Shown: piece by piece, positions 20,901 to 29,100 of the stretch
How the letters are laid out: each line of letters starts with the position of its first letter
Numbering within the stretch: the stretch's first letter is position 1
Origin: an uncultured Lachnospiraceae bacterium
Lineage (GTDB): Bacteria; Bacillota; Clostridia; Lachnospirales; Lachnospiraceae
DNA: 41,319 nucleotides
Direction of reading: 5' to 3'
NCBI GenBank assembly: GCA_902774915.1
Contig: CACYKH010000016.1
Location: 1 to 41,319, forward strand
Notes under the pieces: model-generated
What the model was told of the DNA's origin: nothing
The model's input: only the letters and a program-made list of their open reading frames with translations
Databases searched by the model: none
Translations under genes and position numbers: made by a program

Positions 20901-23045
20901 AAACCAAATTTAGTACTTAAAGTTATGGATACACTCGTCGATGAAGAGAAGGATCTATTTAGAAATCTAAAACAAGTTAAGACGTTTCTCAATAGTATTG
21001 CGACGACTCAGGAGGATAAGATTAAGCATCTGACAGGTTTACTTGCCACGATGACATTTGGCGATAATGATCCTGAAATGCTTTATAGCCTTCGTATTTG
21101 TAGTGTTGAAAATACATATCATGAAAATCTGAAGTATGAAAATGTTAAGCCAGAAGATTTAGCAGAGGCTGAGAGGGTATTTAATGAAATCTTCGGTGAA
21201 AACGTTGATCTGAATGCCTTTATAACTCTGAATAAAGATACTACTATGTCTGCTGAGGTTGATGAGATTTTTGCTAATATAGATAAGGGTAATAACATTT
21301 CTGACGAGGTTAGATTTAGATTTAAGAAGGCATACATACTGCATAGTATTGTGCGTAATGGTGCAACGTATGGTGTTGGTGAGAATCGAGGTCAGATTAA
21401 GGCACCTGAGAAGTCGGAAGAACGTAGAAGACAGGAACGAAATTATGAGCGTGATTATAAGGAAAGAATCGAGAATGATAATAGAGTTATCAAAAAGGTA
21501 GAGGATGATTCTATAGCACTGTTTAATAAAGAATTTGCTGAAATTGTGAAGCTTGATTTGTCTGAGATATATCTTCTGAAAATCAATAGTTCTGATAAGC
21601 TTGATGAAGGAATGAATGTAGAAGATTTCCTGGATATGGATGAGGATGAACTTGATAAATGCGATAAGTTATTTGACAAGATTTTTGGAAATCTTATAAA
21701 ACAACAAAAACCTCTTTATGATAGATATCAAGGACCTAAGAAACATGATTTTTATCAGGATCTTTTCTGGCCAGGAGTTGAAGATCACGATTACTTGAAG
21801 CTGGTGAATGATGATGGAAGTATTGCCGAGAATGGGGTTAATGAAGATAATTATGAGAAATTCCAGAAGGCATCTATACTTCATGCTTTTGCTAAGAATG
21901 ATGGAAAGTTAGATATCAATTGTTTCTACGAACAAATGACTGATATAAAAACAAAAAAGGTAGAGGTTAAAAAGAAGGGCAACGCGAATTCATTGACCAA
22001 GCCGGTTGTTTCAGAGAATGTTAGGAAACAGATGGCTGCATTGGTTCAAGATGAAAATAACAGGGCAAATATAAGGGCAACCATTAAGAGTTCTCTTGAG
22101 AGTGTAACAGGTAGACGATTTAAAGATGTTATTGATCCGAAACGCATTTGGGACTGCCTGAATAATCCTGCAACTGGTAGTGAAAAAGATATGGCTAAAA
22201 ATTTTATGGCCATTCACTACATGGCTAAAACTTTTGATAAAGATGTGTCTTTGGAAGATCTGAATAGACTTAATGATTATATCAATTCAAATGATTTTAA
22301 AAATGATATTACAAATCTTAAGAACAATTTAGTGTTTAAGGCGGTTAAAAAAGAGACGGCTAACTGGAAAGATATGTTGAAAGAGTGGCATCAGGTTACA
22401 TTGGATTCTGATAATATACGATTGGAGTATGCTGAGGAGTTATCAAGGTACGTGAATGCCAGAGCTACACTGGCAGATTTTGTAACTGAAGGGTTCCTGA
22501 TAGAAGTGGCTGCTAATAAAGCTCCAAAAGGAATGGAGCAAATGCTTGAGAATGAATTCAATGACGAACATGATGGCGATAATGGTATTGAACATCTTAA
22601 CAAAGGCATGCTTGATAATTCTCTAGATAAAATTGTGGTTGATAAAGATCTTCAGAAGAGAATGGATGATCTTATAGCTGAAGAAAAGGCAAACCAAGTT
22701 GTTAACGAACGTTATCAGAGACTTGCAACCATTATTACAGCACAGATTCTTTCAGACATTAATAACATCAAACTGATACAGGGCTTTGTGACTGGACACT
22801 TCGACTTAATGACAGTAAATGATAAAACTATAGATTATCTTAAGAAGAATAACGTTTTGGGTAAGGACGGCATGAAATTCGATAAGGCGGATCTTAATAG
22901 AAAACTTGCTGACGGTACATTTAAGAAGAACGTAATAAAGGATGTTATGAATAAAGAAAAAACAGCCGACCGTTCAAAGCTATTTGGCAAGAAAGCTGAA
23001 GTTGAAGTGAAAAATGATAACATTATAAACAATATCAAGATGTAA
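11985..23045 (+). CDS. Giant repetitive coiled-coil protein of unknown function (3686 aa)
   Basis: A single uninterrupted ORF with a perfect AAGGAGG ribosome binding site. I recognise no enzyme domain, signal peptide or membrane segment, so it is probably a large cytoplasmic, mostly helical protein. It is rich in Lys, Glu, Asp and Asn. Charged coiled-coil stretches lie near residues 345-405, 1177-1255 and 1770-1812. One repeat joins an acidic helix ending in (F/L)xxxFG with a later KAxILHA helix; copies lie near 2368-2436, 2530-2622, 3064-3120 and 3227-3300. A second repeat with (Y/A)xxLG/MGVxxxSLEDL and a later WYGxxxxDF lies near 840-915 and 2718-2790, with a weaker copy near 3400-3450. The repeats suggest growth by internal duplication. 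It may act as a scaffold or an effector-like giant, but function is unknown. The second giant gene follows as a separately promoted neighbour. Confidence 0.9.
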   Translation: MPNGKKIKLDEFEAKIYKYIMSFNESAEDFAWVMTRVEKEILEGKLQVRKDLLEIIIGTLPEAKKKAILKHVYIEKANAMMDIGKRVLSGKELSKSKGIESFVSYDKFYNKAAGIIIRDTMASDALGYIDNVVKYLGPDKKLYDEVVSQKFELSVDDYAWSSVKSSSERIAGLHSAMFIDEEDNDIMVEADKRGNTTYYQFYFRPTPDEYAEKYLNADKENREKLFEEMRGYGREAQELLKDFEPYIKKLPVKFVDRLKTLATLADDANMRIYDISKAAYHDNGDKINFAGYREQLLKIDPAIKPIVEKAMDYSNKVGNAIINHVKNGDFMFNTKIQDMKRAVKLVEDNKGKDKDLEKTKRDNEEKINAFLKRKKEKEEKAKEEDQKRQQKLDEEKSKRKLSDIILLDEPAPDKVLPKGRLEAAEISDYFKYLELALEKTDFDESVKLVKFIFRTTNIFEEYDEFNDFRNMIYDIIESNESFNKTKPEWIKSLREIMEKCNDKGFSKIIFLRSFNEILARVPHDIIINDDKHAINVGEGAHKPERLSFAEGVLGYINEAIINANNTFKRPVQEVNGEKDTILRILSGLEKKLREDIPALKNVGDFPAPDYNEIESEGVQVYLKKLDTFLLSHLKEENDFKRLKAVESYYGVEKKNLGTVAYINRTMFNFVNMLFLEEADRTLDMKKYVVDKFREQLVKNGVDLSSSVRDIDNIIELELWCSDAVAAISNAIETGLADEEKIFEILEDYNDDNTFDYKTVKRKGYDEKNWKKEPLIQFEYKHVYDEDTWTKEEIKATEDIHNNTYLHKTLKIEEFLSKKDENLIGRALFDAGYDKEMTRWMACKKILIYAMGVHNKSLDDISKMSAEEKAEMGRLFAKDVSSHPFNSAKMRDLSGDAVEENALWYGKMYGDFYKRLYKEEMILNEAKYADKLNPLPDFSGSKLYGISTIINEIDSDDLVLLNSKEASKVDNFNVHGIDRLSGFKEGFDFAMGKGGYDKAVEYKKQIVELSNLYYRMTAPEYNHLVHFICKLIVQYEIEPKIAGVDFKTDDEETKKKIEELSENIARANKILESDGFKDLLKTIKYDKRDSKDILFDVDEAEDCLNNNLHDLKWIQQDFSMNYTGDQYQAVLGFIAKNIPGTPEIVKLYAQLPLGLKDEIIQKAVDGGYPQDIKAETKAGKEKKNIQDEQERERARIAEEERQRKEAERKAEEIRKRDERINALEKDLIPKRVELINQRLNEYEKLVKENAPQKSINAKSAQLFNQRKIYFAERRELRHLICDRDFGNDPDRLTYEKSLATVIEIRDLRKATVEAKEFFKTHNYPGKILTLSGDEYTALSNLRGTDYFYQERERIYKTCLEAVLKNKGVDINDPKADDTKVTVEEIMAQKELLFKDSQYSVFDESDMRIEMEDRLIKENETAREISEMLDNLYNYKNDLDGSNKYKNTDRPRMPKKFSPGAIDDEMMPANMRDMQAAAALRKGIDVKGKDAADFETTYETSSIFLDQLLKIAVHKDYLVKLFNADEAKINDELKTSFTKKDDASRKTANNMHMDSYKAVTYMTQFFPHYADNGPKYYANYVIPDLLRNLTEQYRRAKNEGTKKAMLDFYKSIDGACFDFVADNIQKFASAHPLNDIEKEMYTLPDPGHGGIYVHDSRLLQNIVYYNQMAPENCDTFEGAILKLITALNNENDGERFRWDDVEKEIIYQFAGKRFKDVDLTNFDPETLINDPDSVKLLEEMKKKCLSYYVIDEDPEEIVKNDYVEEDEVPDLDEKSLSKEELKQVQLEKRREELQKEVDDFNYKMQKAYDDMRSIASDISYTVTNLENYEDGRDYKIPNYRDNKRIQTVELYDKIFGDYKKVMDFKKYKYRYKFDFYPNKNKKDVFESDVDFESCFHIYDTRRKLKLRPEEFVNQYCGITSPIGIDDERKFVIMYALTEPNSRYKVTFTPLKARILEEKRGNNTVLSTNVFIDEEFEVPTFRDDAFLQHRRQARYKEDLAYTTYERSFKMEKLGTEKEQKDLLATLYGNDAEYHHPHDIRSLFFAWICNRPDIEDLEDFYTELRLDRPRVQTLVDEFKADVMKYRFDWSKGYYAKIIGGALKRVRSIKMQSSYSDLTAGAAERMIKDYDSTLQGAVKLLGTVIPYDRNSKDFRTFIELLEKEYGQKNVWQHADQVNFIYECYRNVINPDLSLKERVLNFVVVDSLRKPFLGKNWDQEIFDAEKVRAEMKLVDVDALELSDKDCELILDKGLRYLEKEKHDSLVVDIANVVKSATTLVKEAPNIDRPLKIKTVVQGDKSVKDEVPVKHREPVKRPKDLDEIGKFNNKVYECINKIISTDFNKLFAENNIKLPDELKLKNPSKLTKKDLKMTDAMFDLIFGDLVELQKTFPKEFLDSFNIYSKLKDKKSVKEKVKDELVRLKSEDVNNVKYVNSLTRAQILRALFDDKLMIGFTPKLYSEDNLGATEINSNCRLFINGKFGIKRPVQVTFKNKIEKLNKENHDSIFELKTNKFEMYKKNFALEVLTMEDLRSAEKEFNRLFGGEIDNDHIEPHKFKSYFVVENGQEVAVWDKCVDIRNAFKDKVQSNDPALSNMDKELRSYFVGDAKISKKQESAFNGMIVKAYILHALGKENTVIKVKNDYLGDKEVSLNTHKRNERQQATYERDEKIFNYKIEADERFKQDNGRFGTLSVARQFSYDNIFNNPDEAIKQFKQLGFKNGENASGFYILYCLGVLKISIEDLVKATPEKKKEYGESFIKDFNEHKFNKEFWKNTNIGRFKDNLKWYGDFILRALEQINKENLKMPSGNAFKNVEAAEKYVASKNWVMTLVNDALKSISSNNLLEADKNMEYLFDDSDNRKNKFKNCRVSLSKALPLNKVFDGMLNPAYSIRFHAYQKLVGETEVSCLTRNTSVIDKKSLHYEYNEENTEIIKSINTLNTITALDWNSIIAAEEKMKDFTEDEINLIMNNSFTVLAAKKPNLVLKVMDTLVDEEKDLFRNLKQVKTFLNSIATTQEDKIKHLTGLLATMTFGDNDPEMLYSLRICSVENTYHENLKYENVKPEDLAEAERVFNEIFGENVDLNAFITLNKDTTMSAEVDEIFANIDKGNNISDEVRFRFKKAYILHSIVRNGATYGVGENRGQIKAPEKSEERRRQERNYERDYKERIENDNRVIKKVEDDSIALFNKEFAEIVKLDLSEIYLLKINSSDKLDEGMNVEDFLDMDEDELDKCDKLFDKIFGNLIKQQKPLYDRYQGPKKHDFYQDLFWPGVEDHDYLKLVNDDGSIAENGVNEDNYEKFQKASILHAFAKNDGKLDINCFYEQMTDIKTKKVEVKKKGNANSLTKPVVSENVRKQMAALVQDENNRANIRATIKSSLESVTGRRFKDVIDPKRIWDCLNNPATGSEKDMAKNFMAIHYMAKTFDKDVSLEDLNRLNDYINSNDFKNDITNLKNNLVFKAVKKETANWKDMLKEWHQVTLDSDNIRLEYAEELSRYVNARATLADFVTEGFLIEVAANKAPKGMEQMLENEFNDEHDGDNGIEHLNKGMLDNSLDKIVVDKDLQKRMDDLIAEEKANQVVNERYQRLATIITAQILSDINNIKLIQGFVTGHFDLMTVNDKTIDYLKKNNVLGKDGMKFDKADLNRKLADGTFKKNVIKDVMNKEKTADRSKLFGKKAEVEVKNDNIINNIKM

Positions 23046-23062
23046 ATAAGTATAATTATTAA

Positions 23063-23091
23063 AGCGCAACAGATTTGTTGCGCTTTTGTTA
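23063..23091 (+). terminator. Intrinsic terminator between the two giant genes
   Basis: AGCGCAACA (23063-23071) pairs with TGTTGCGCT (23076-23084) around a tight 4-nt loop, followed by TTTGTT. It is a shorter-loop version of the hairpin at 11894-11930, and the flanking bases downstream are also the same. Confidence 0.87.
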
Positions 23092-23109
23092 TATTTTGTG
23101 TGGTAGAAT
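23078..23109 (+). promoter_or_regulatory. Candidate promoter of the second giant gene
   Basis: TAGAAT (23104-23109) lies 20 nt after TTGCGC (23078-23083), the same arrangement as before the first giant gene. A second -10-like TATGAT is at 23115-23120. The conserved position relative to the shared hairpin supports a common regulatory block; the exact start site is uncertain. Confidence 0.4.
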
Positions 23110-23164
23110 TGCGGTATGATAAAGAAAATTGGGTAAATTATGCTTTTTAGAAAGGGTTTTTGTT

Positions 23165-26100
23165 ATGCCAATATTAAATTATGATAATAATGATGTTGTT
23201 ATTGAGAATGACCAGGCATCGAGGGATTTGATTGGATTCCTTAATACTAATAAGAGTTATATTGATAATAATCTAAATCTTGATAAGCCTTATGCTGAGT
23301 GGACGGATAATGAGGTGCTTGAGAGGATTCGGGCAGCCAGAAGAGAGGTCGGGCTCGGCAGTATTGGTGTGTTTGAAAAGTCTGACAGAATTAGGAATTT
23401 CAAGCATCGTATGCAGGATGTAAATAGACTCCGCACTGAGCTTGATAAGGCGAAGAATAAGAGGATCGAGTCTATTATAGCTGCTAATAATGCAAGCAAT
23501 AATGATTATGGACAAACTGACGTTAAGAATCAGCAACTTCATAAAATTGCGCTCAACTGGATTCCTTTTATGGCGCAGTATAAAGTGGATAATCCTGCTG
23601 GTTTTAATAATTATCTGTCTCTTGAGCCTAGTCAGCTTTTCCATTTTCTTTCTGAAGAGTCTTCAAATATACTACCTATCATGTTGGATATGCTTCAGAT
23701 GGTTGAAGATACTGATATGAGCGAGTTTGCGTACTCAGATAATAATACTTTCATAAATGATTTTGCTAAGAAATATCAGAAGCTTAAGGCACTTGCTGAT
23801 GGAATTGCCATCATAGATTACATTAAGCAGCATAATGAAAATGTACTCCAAACTAAAACAAGTTTATTTAAAGGTGATAATGAAGAGAGCATTAAGAAAA
23901 CAGAAGCCAAATGTAAAATGGCATCTGAAATGCTTAAGGATTATGAAATCAGGATGCGACTGGTTTCATCGCCTTATTATGCTCTTTTTGCAGGTAAAGA
24001 TTTTGATAAGCTGACACCTGAAAAGATAAATGAGCTTAAGAAAGGCGAGGGACACGAGGCTCTGGATGACTATCTTGATGATGTTGTGGCTTATAAAACT
24101 CTTAAGACTCAGAATGCATCTTACAAGATGGTGGATACACATGAGAAGGAAACAACTTATATCACTGAGATTGGCGATGTGGCAAAGAAGGATTTAAGAC
24201 CTAAGTCTGAGCAGCTTTTGGAGAAGTTAGAGAATAATTTCCGTGATATGTTTAATGATGATAGGAGAGCTTCCCGATATAACAGCGTTAAGGAAGCCCT
24301 TACTAATTATTATAATGATGATAATCCTGAAACTAAAAAAACAAGAATGGTAAATGTCATCAATGCCGCTGCTAAGTATCTAGAGGAGAGAAGTGATTCT
24401 TCATATGAAAATCGTAAGCAGAGATGTGAGGAAGTGATTGAGCTTTATAATCAATACGTCCAGGAATTATACTATGAAGCTGTTGCTTCTAAGGAAAAGC
24501 AAGATGCTGAAGCAAAGAAGGCTGAGGAGGCACAGCAAATACATGCCGAGAGAGAATCTGAGTTTCAGACCATATTTAATACTGCCCGTTCAGGTGGCAT
24601 TAAATATGTTAATGATCGAAATGCTGACGAAGAAAAAAAGGAGCAGAAGATCAGGGAGGAACGAGAAAGAAAGGCTGCAGAAGAGAAAGCCTACAATGAA
24701 TTCTTCGATGATCTTAATAAAGTTATAGAAAAATTCGATGCTCTTGGTCATAAGGGTAAGACTCCTGAAGATGCTGCAAATTTAAGAAAGGACGTTCTTG
24801 CATTCTTAAATGAGCATATATTTAAAGATGACAAGAAGCTTAATGATGATTACGATAACGATCATCTTGAATTTGTCCCAACAAAGATGATCATTGATTC
24901 TCTTAAAGAGCATATGTTAGATGCAGATAAGGGCACATATGAAAAAGAAAAATATATAAAGCTGATTAAGGATAGCATTAGTATAAAAATCTGGGATAAT
25001 GTCGCGAGCAATGAAGATCTTAGACAGCCTATTTCAAATTTTATGAATAAGAATCCAGAGGATGTTACTGAGCTGGATAAGTTAAATGCATATGAATACT
25101 CATTGCATATCATAGAGTTTATTAGTGAAACAGCTATTGATTATAATTCTCTTATGTTTATAGATTTAAAGAAACTTGGAGAACTTACTACACATTTGCT
25201 TGATTTTAACGCGACGGATATTGATGCAAATAATGATGAAGTATTTGATGATCTTCCAAAGGAGACACAGGAGAAGCATAGACTTCAGTCGATTGAGCTC
25301 CTTTCTATTCTTAGTGGAAAGTCTCCAGAGATTTTTAAATTACTTACTCTTGCTGATAGTAACAAATCTGTACATACATTAATTGATAATCTTACGAATA
25401 AAGATGAATTCGAGAAAATTCTAAATGAATGCGAAAAAAGAGCGCTTGCCATTAAGGACAGGTATGATTCTTTATCAGATGCTATCAAGACTGCAGATAA
25501 GCAGAAGCTTCGTGATTTGATTTCTAAATATTCTAAGATTAAGCAGGAGGAATTTGATGAGATTCCTAAGGCTGACCTAATAGAAGTTGCAAAGGATATG
25601 CTGCAACATGTTCAGTCTGAAAAGAATATTGAAAAACATGGTAAGGATAGCATAAAAAAATTACAGGATAGAAGCGAGGATTATTATAGAGAGAAGTACC
25701 TTGATCTTGAGACTAAGAGAGGCGCCGGAAAGGTAGCTGATCAGCCTGAAGAAAGAAAAGAATTTGGCTATGCTTATATTAAGAAGGTGCTTGGACTTAA
25801 GGTTATGCCTTTAGAGTCTTTAAATAAGCTGGATGATGACTCTCTTTATAAGCTTGTTTCTAATCTTGGCGTGATTAAATACTATGATGGTAAAGATATT
25901 ACTGCTAAAGATCTGGAGAAGGCTGCTGATGGGCTTAATAGTCTTCAACTTGGAGATGATATAAAAGCAGCCATTAAGAATACATTTGGCGATAAGATTC
26001 CAGAGAAAAAAGTTCCGTTATTTAATTCTGAGTTTGATAAGGATATTGATGAGCATTATGTGATGGATCTTGCCAATAAGAATAATAAAGGAATGTACGG

Positions 26101-29100
26101 CAGGGCAAATTACGGTGAGATTATTGAAGCTAAGAAGAAGTATAAGGAGAGGGTTACAGAGAAGAAGATAGCGGAGATTGAAAAACCAAAGAATTGGTCT
26201 AATGAGAGTAAGCTTCTTCTAGATGTTATTGGAGATCTTTTCCTTGTTGCTGGAAGTGATCCGATGAACGCTAAGCAGCTGGCGAGAATTGTGGATATGA
26301 ATCCATCTATTTTTGCTAATTGCATAAACTTTATGAATGAGAAGCTTCCTACTGATATGTTCGAAACTCTTAAAAAGGGTCTCTCACCTGTTGAGCAGAT
26401 GTTTGTTGATGGCGCAAGACCTGTTATAGAAAGCATTTCAAAATTCTTTAATGACGCTATAATTGCGAGTAGAAATGGTGAGATAAAGGGCGTTAATTAT
26501 AATGATATCAGGAATGTTTTGAAGACGCAGAAAATAAATATTGATTTTAAGAATGCATCTCAAAAGCTTAATAAGGTTGCAGAGGCTGCAGAAACTGAGA
26601 TTATCAGATTGATGCATGAGGCAACAGATGACTGTTTTGATCAGATTGGTGGTTCTGGTTTCCCTAATCTTTTTGATGAAAAAGAAAGTGTGAAGAATGA
26701 TAAAGAAACCCTGGCATTCATTCATAATGGTATGCGATATAACAAGGATTATGGTCAGGGTAAATTCCTTCAGACTTTGATGAATGATTATTATAAGAAT
26801 GCTCATCCTGCTGATAGACGCAATATGCTTTCCTTCATAATTAAAGGATTTAAGAATGGTGATAAGTCTAACGAGAAACAGGTGGGTGGCGAATATTTCG
26901 CCTCTTCTATGAAGGGTGCGGGCCCACTTATGCAGAAGATGATGCAGGGTGTTCCTGAATTTATTGTTGTGCCTGAAATCAGAGGGGCTATTAACGTTGT
27001 TAAATCAGACCTTTGTCATATTTCAAATAGTCATGTTAATAAGGTTGTTAAAGAAATAAAAGAAAAAGCTGGAAAGAATATAAAGAAGTTTACTATTAAT
27101 GATAGGCTAGGTGCTGCTTCTGTGGCAGAAACTTTTAGTTGTACTGTTGTTGATAAGAAGAACAATGTTAATGAGGTTGTTGTTAAGATTCTTAGACCTG
27201 ATGCCAAGGCGCATATGGAAAGGGAACTTAATTTCATTAAGAAGGCTGCAATTGTGGCGGATATGAGTCCTAAGCAGGAGAAGTTATTCTGGAATGAATA
27301 CAAAGGTGATCTTCCTAAGCATACGCCTAAGGCAACTGAGGCTGGTTTCCTGGCACAGCTTTCTGAGATTGAGAAGGAATTTAACTTTAAGAATGAAGTT
27401 AAAAATATAGAGCTTGGTCAAGAGAAGTATCAAAAGAAAGATGATAAAGTTAAGTCAGTAGCTTTGTATGAAAACATACCTAGTAGTGAGAATTATCTGG
27501 TAATGACAAAGGCTGAAGGTATTACCCTTGACAGACACATAAATAATATTAGAAATGTTTATGAAAATGCTCTGGTTCCATTTGAGGTGAAAAAGGGAGC
27601 TCAATTTAAGGTTCATGAGGTTAATCTGAGTAACATATCTAAGCTTAGTAGTTATTATCGTACACTTGATTATAATATCGAGCTTACACTTAAGTATGGA
27701 AACATGATTAAGAAGGTTGCTGAGGTTTGGACTACTGAAGCACTTTATGGTTCTGCCTGGAGTATTTTTAACAATTATAATTTCCGTCACGGAGACCTTC
27801 ATTCAGGTAATATTATGGTGGGTGATAAATTTGCAACGATCCTTGATTATGGAAATGCAAGCGAGCTGCATCATGAGAAGGTCACAATCATCATGAAGAT
27901 GATGAGCGCGGTTGTTCTTAATAAACCGGAGTGGTTTGTTGAGGCTTTTGAAGAGTTTCTCAAAAAATCTATAGCTGAGGATCCTGATGGTCCTGGTCAT
28001 ATTGGCTATTCTGAGCTTAAGCCAAAGGTTCGTGAGGAATACATTAAGCGACTTACGCAAATTTTTGATACAGGCACGCCGGAGTCTTCAGGTATTAAGA
28101 TTCTTCTGGCACTTACTACGGCGCAGAATCTTGGTATTAAGCTTCCTATGGAGCTTCAGAATTTCTCACAGTGTCAGCAGAGACTTGAGAATAGTATGGC
28201 TGAGGTTCGTAATGGTGCGATTGAGCTTAGAAAGACAATAGAAAGACTGGAGAGACTTCCTATTGAAGAAAGCATTAAGAATTCCTTCGATCCATTAATC
28301 GTAATGCAACGAGAGATGAATCGTAGGGTAGACCCTGATAGTGAAGAATATGTGTATCAGAATTCATATAAATGTGCAACTAAACTTCTTGAACAATGTC
28401 ATCGAGATGTTTTGGATGAAAGGATAGTGAAGATTACTGAGCTTAGGACGAGTTTTGATAAAGGCGTGAATGTAGATAAACAGCTTGAGCAAGTTAAGAA
28501 AAAATACTATCCATTATATGATTCTTTCTGTGATTCATTTATTGGTTATGAAGATCTTAAAAATTCAGATCTGTCTAAGAAAACTCAGGAATTCAGAATG
28601 CATTTTAATGAACTAAAGAGGCAAAATGTTTCTTTTAAAGATATTGATAAAAAAACGAGAAATGCTATTTCGAATATATCTGGATTTTTTAAACTGAATG
28701 CAATGAATACAGGTCTTACAATTGAGTATTCTTCTATAGAAGAAATTAGAGAACTTGATAATAAAGCTTTTCAATTTCCATATGATGAAGCTGCATTTGA
28801 TAAACTTATGGCAATCTTTGATGCTGATTTTTGTTCAATTGCTGAAAATGCGAAAATGCTGGATTATGAAGTTAAACATGGAAAATTAAATGATAAGCAG
28901 GTTAAAGAACTGGATAATGGCTACATTGATGCAAAGAATGCAATCGATATGAGTCGTTTGAGGGGAAACAAATTAATTGATGCATTTACAGAAACCATTC
29001 GAAATTCTTTAGAAGATGAAGAGTTTGATAGGGGAATGGAGAGAATTTATAACGAGTATCCAGATTATAAAAAGGAAATTCAGGAATATAGAAAATATAG

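Noticed and set aside
11985-23045. First giant gene as a non-ribosomal peptide or polyketide synthase, or as a phage tape-measure protein
   Set aside because: No adenylation, ketosynthase or carrier motifs, no hydrophobic transmembrane stretches of the tape-measure kind, and no neighbouring tail genes.
11985-23045. Secreted giant adhesin
   Set aside because: There is no signal peptide, no cell-wall anchor and no beta-rich repeat; the sequence looks helical and cytoplasmic.
23129-23164. Upstream TTG start for the second giant gene
   Set aside because: No ribosome binding site at this TTG, whereas the ATG at 23165 has AGAAAGGG at suitable distance.
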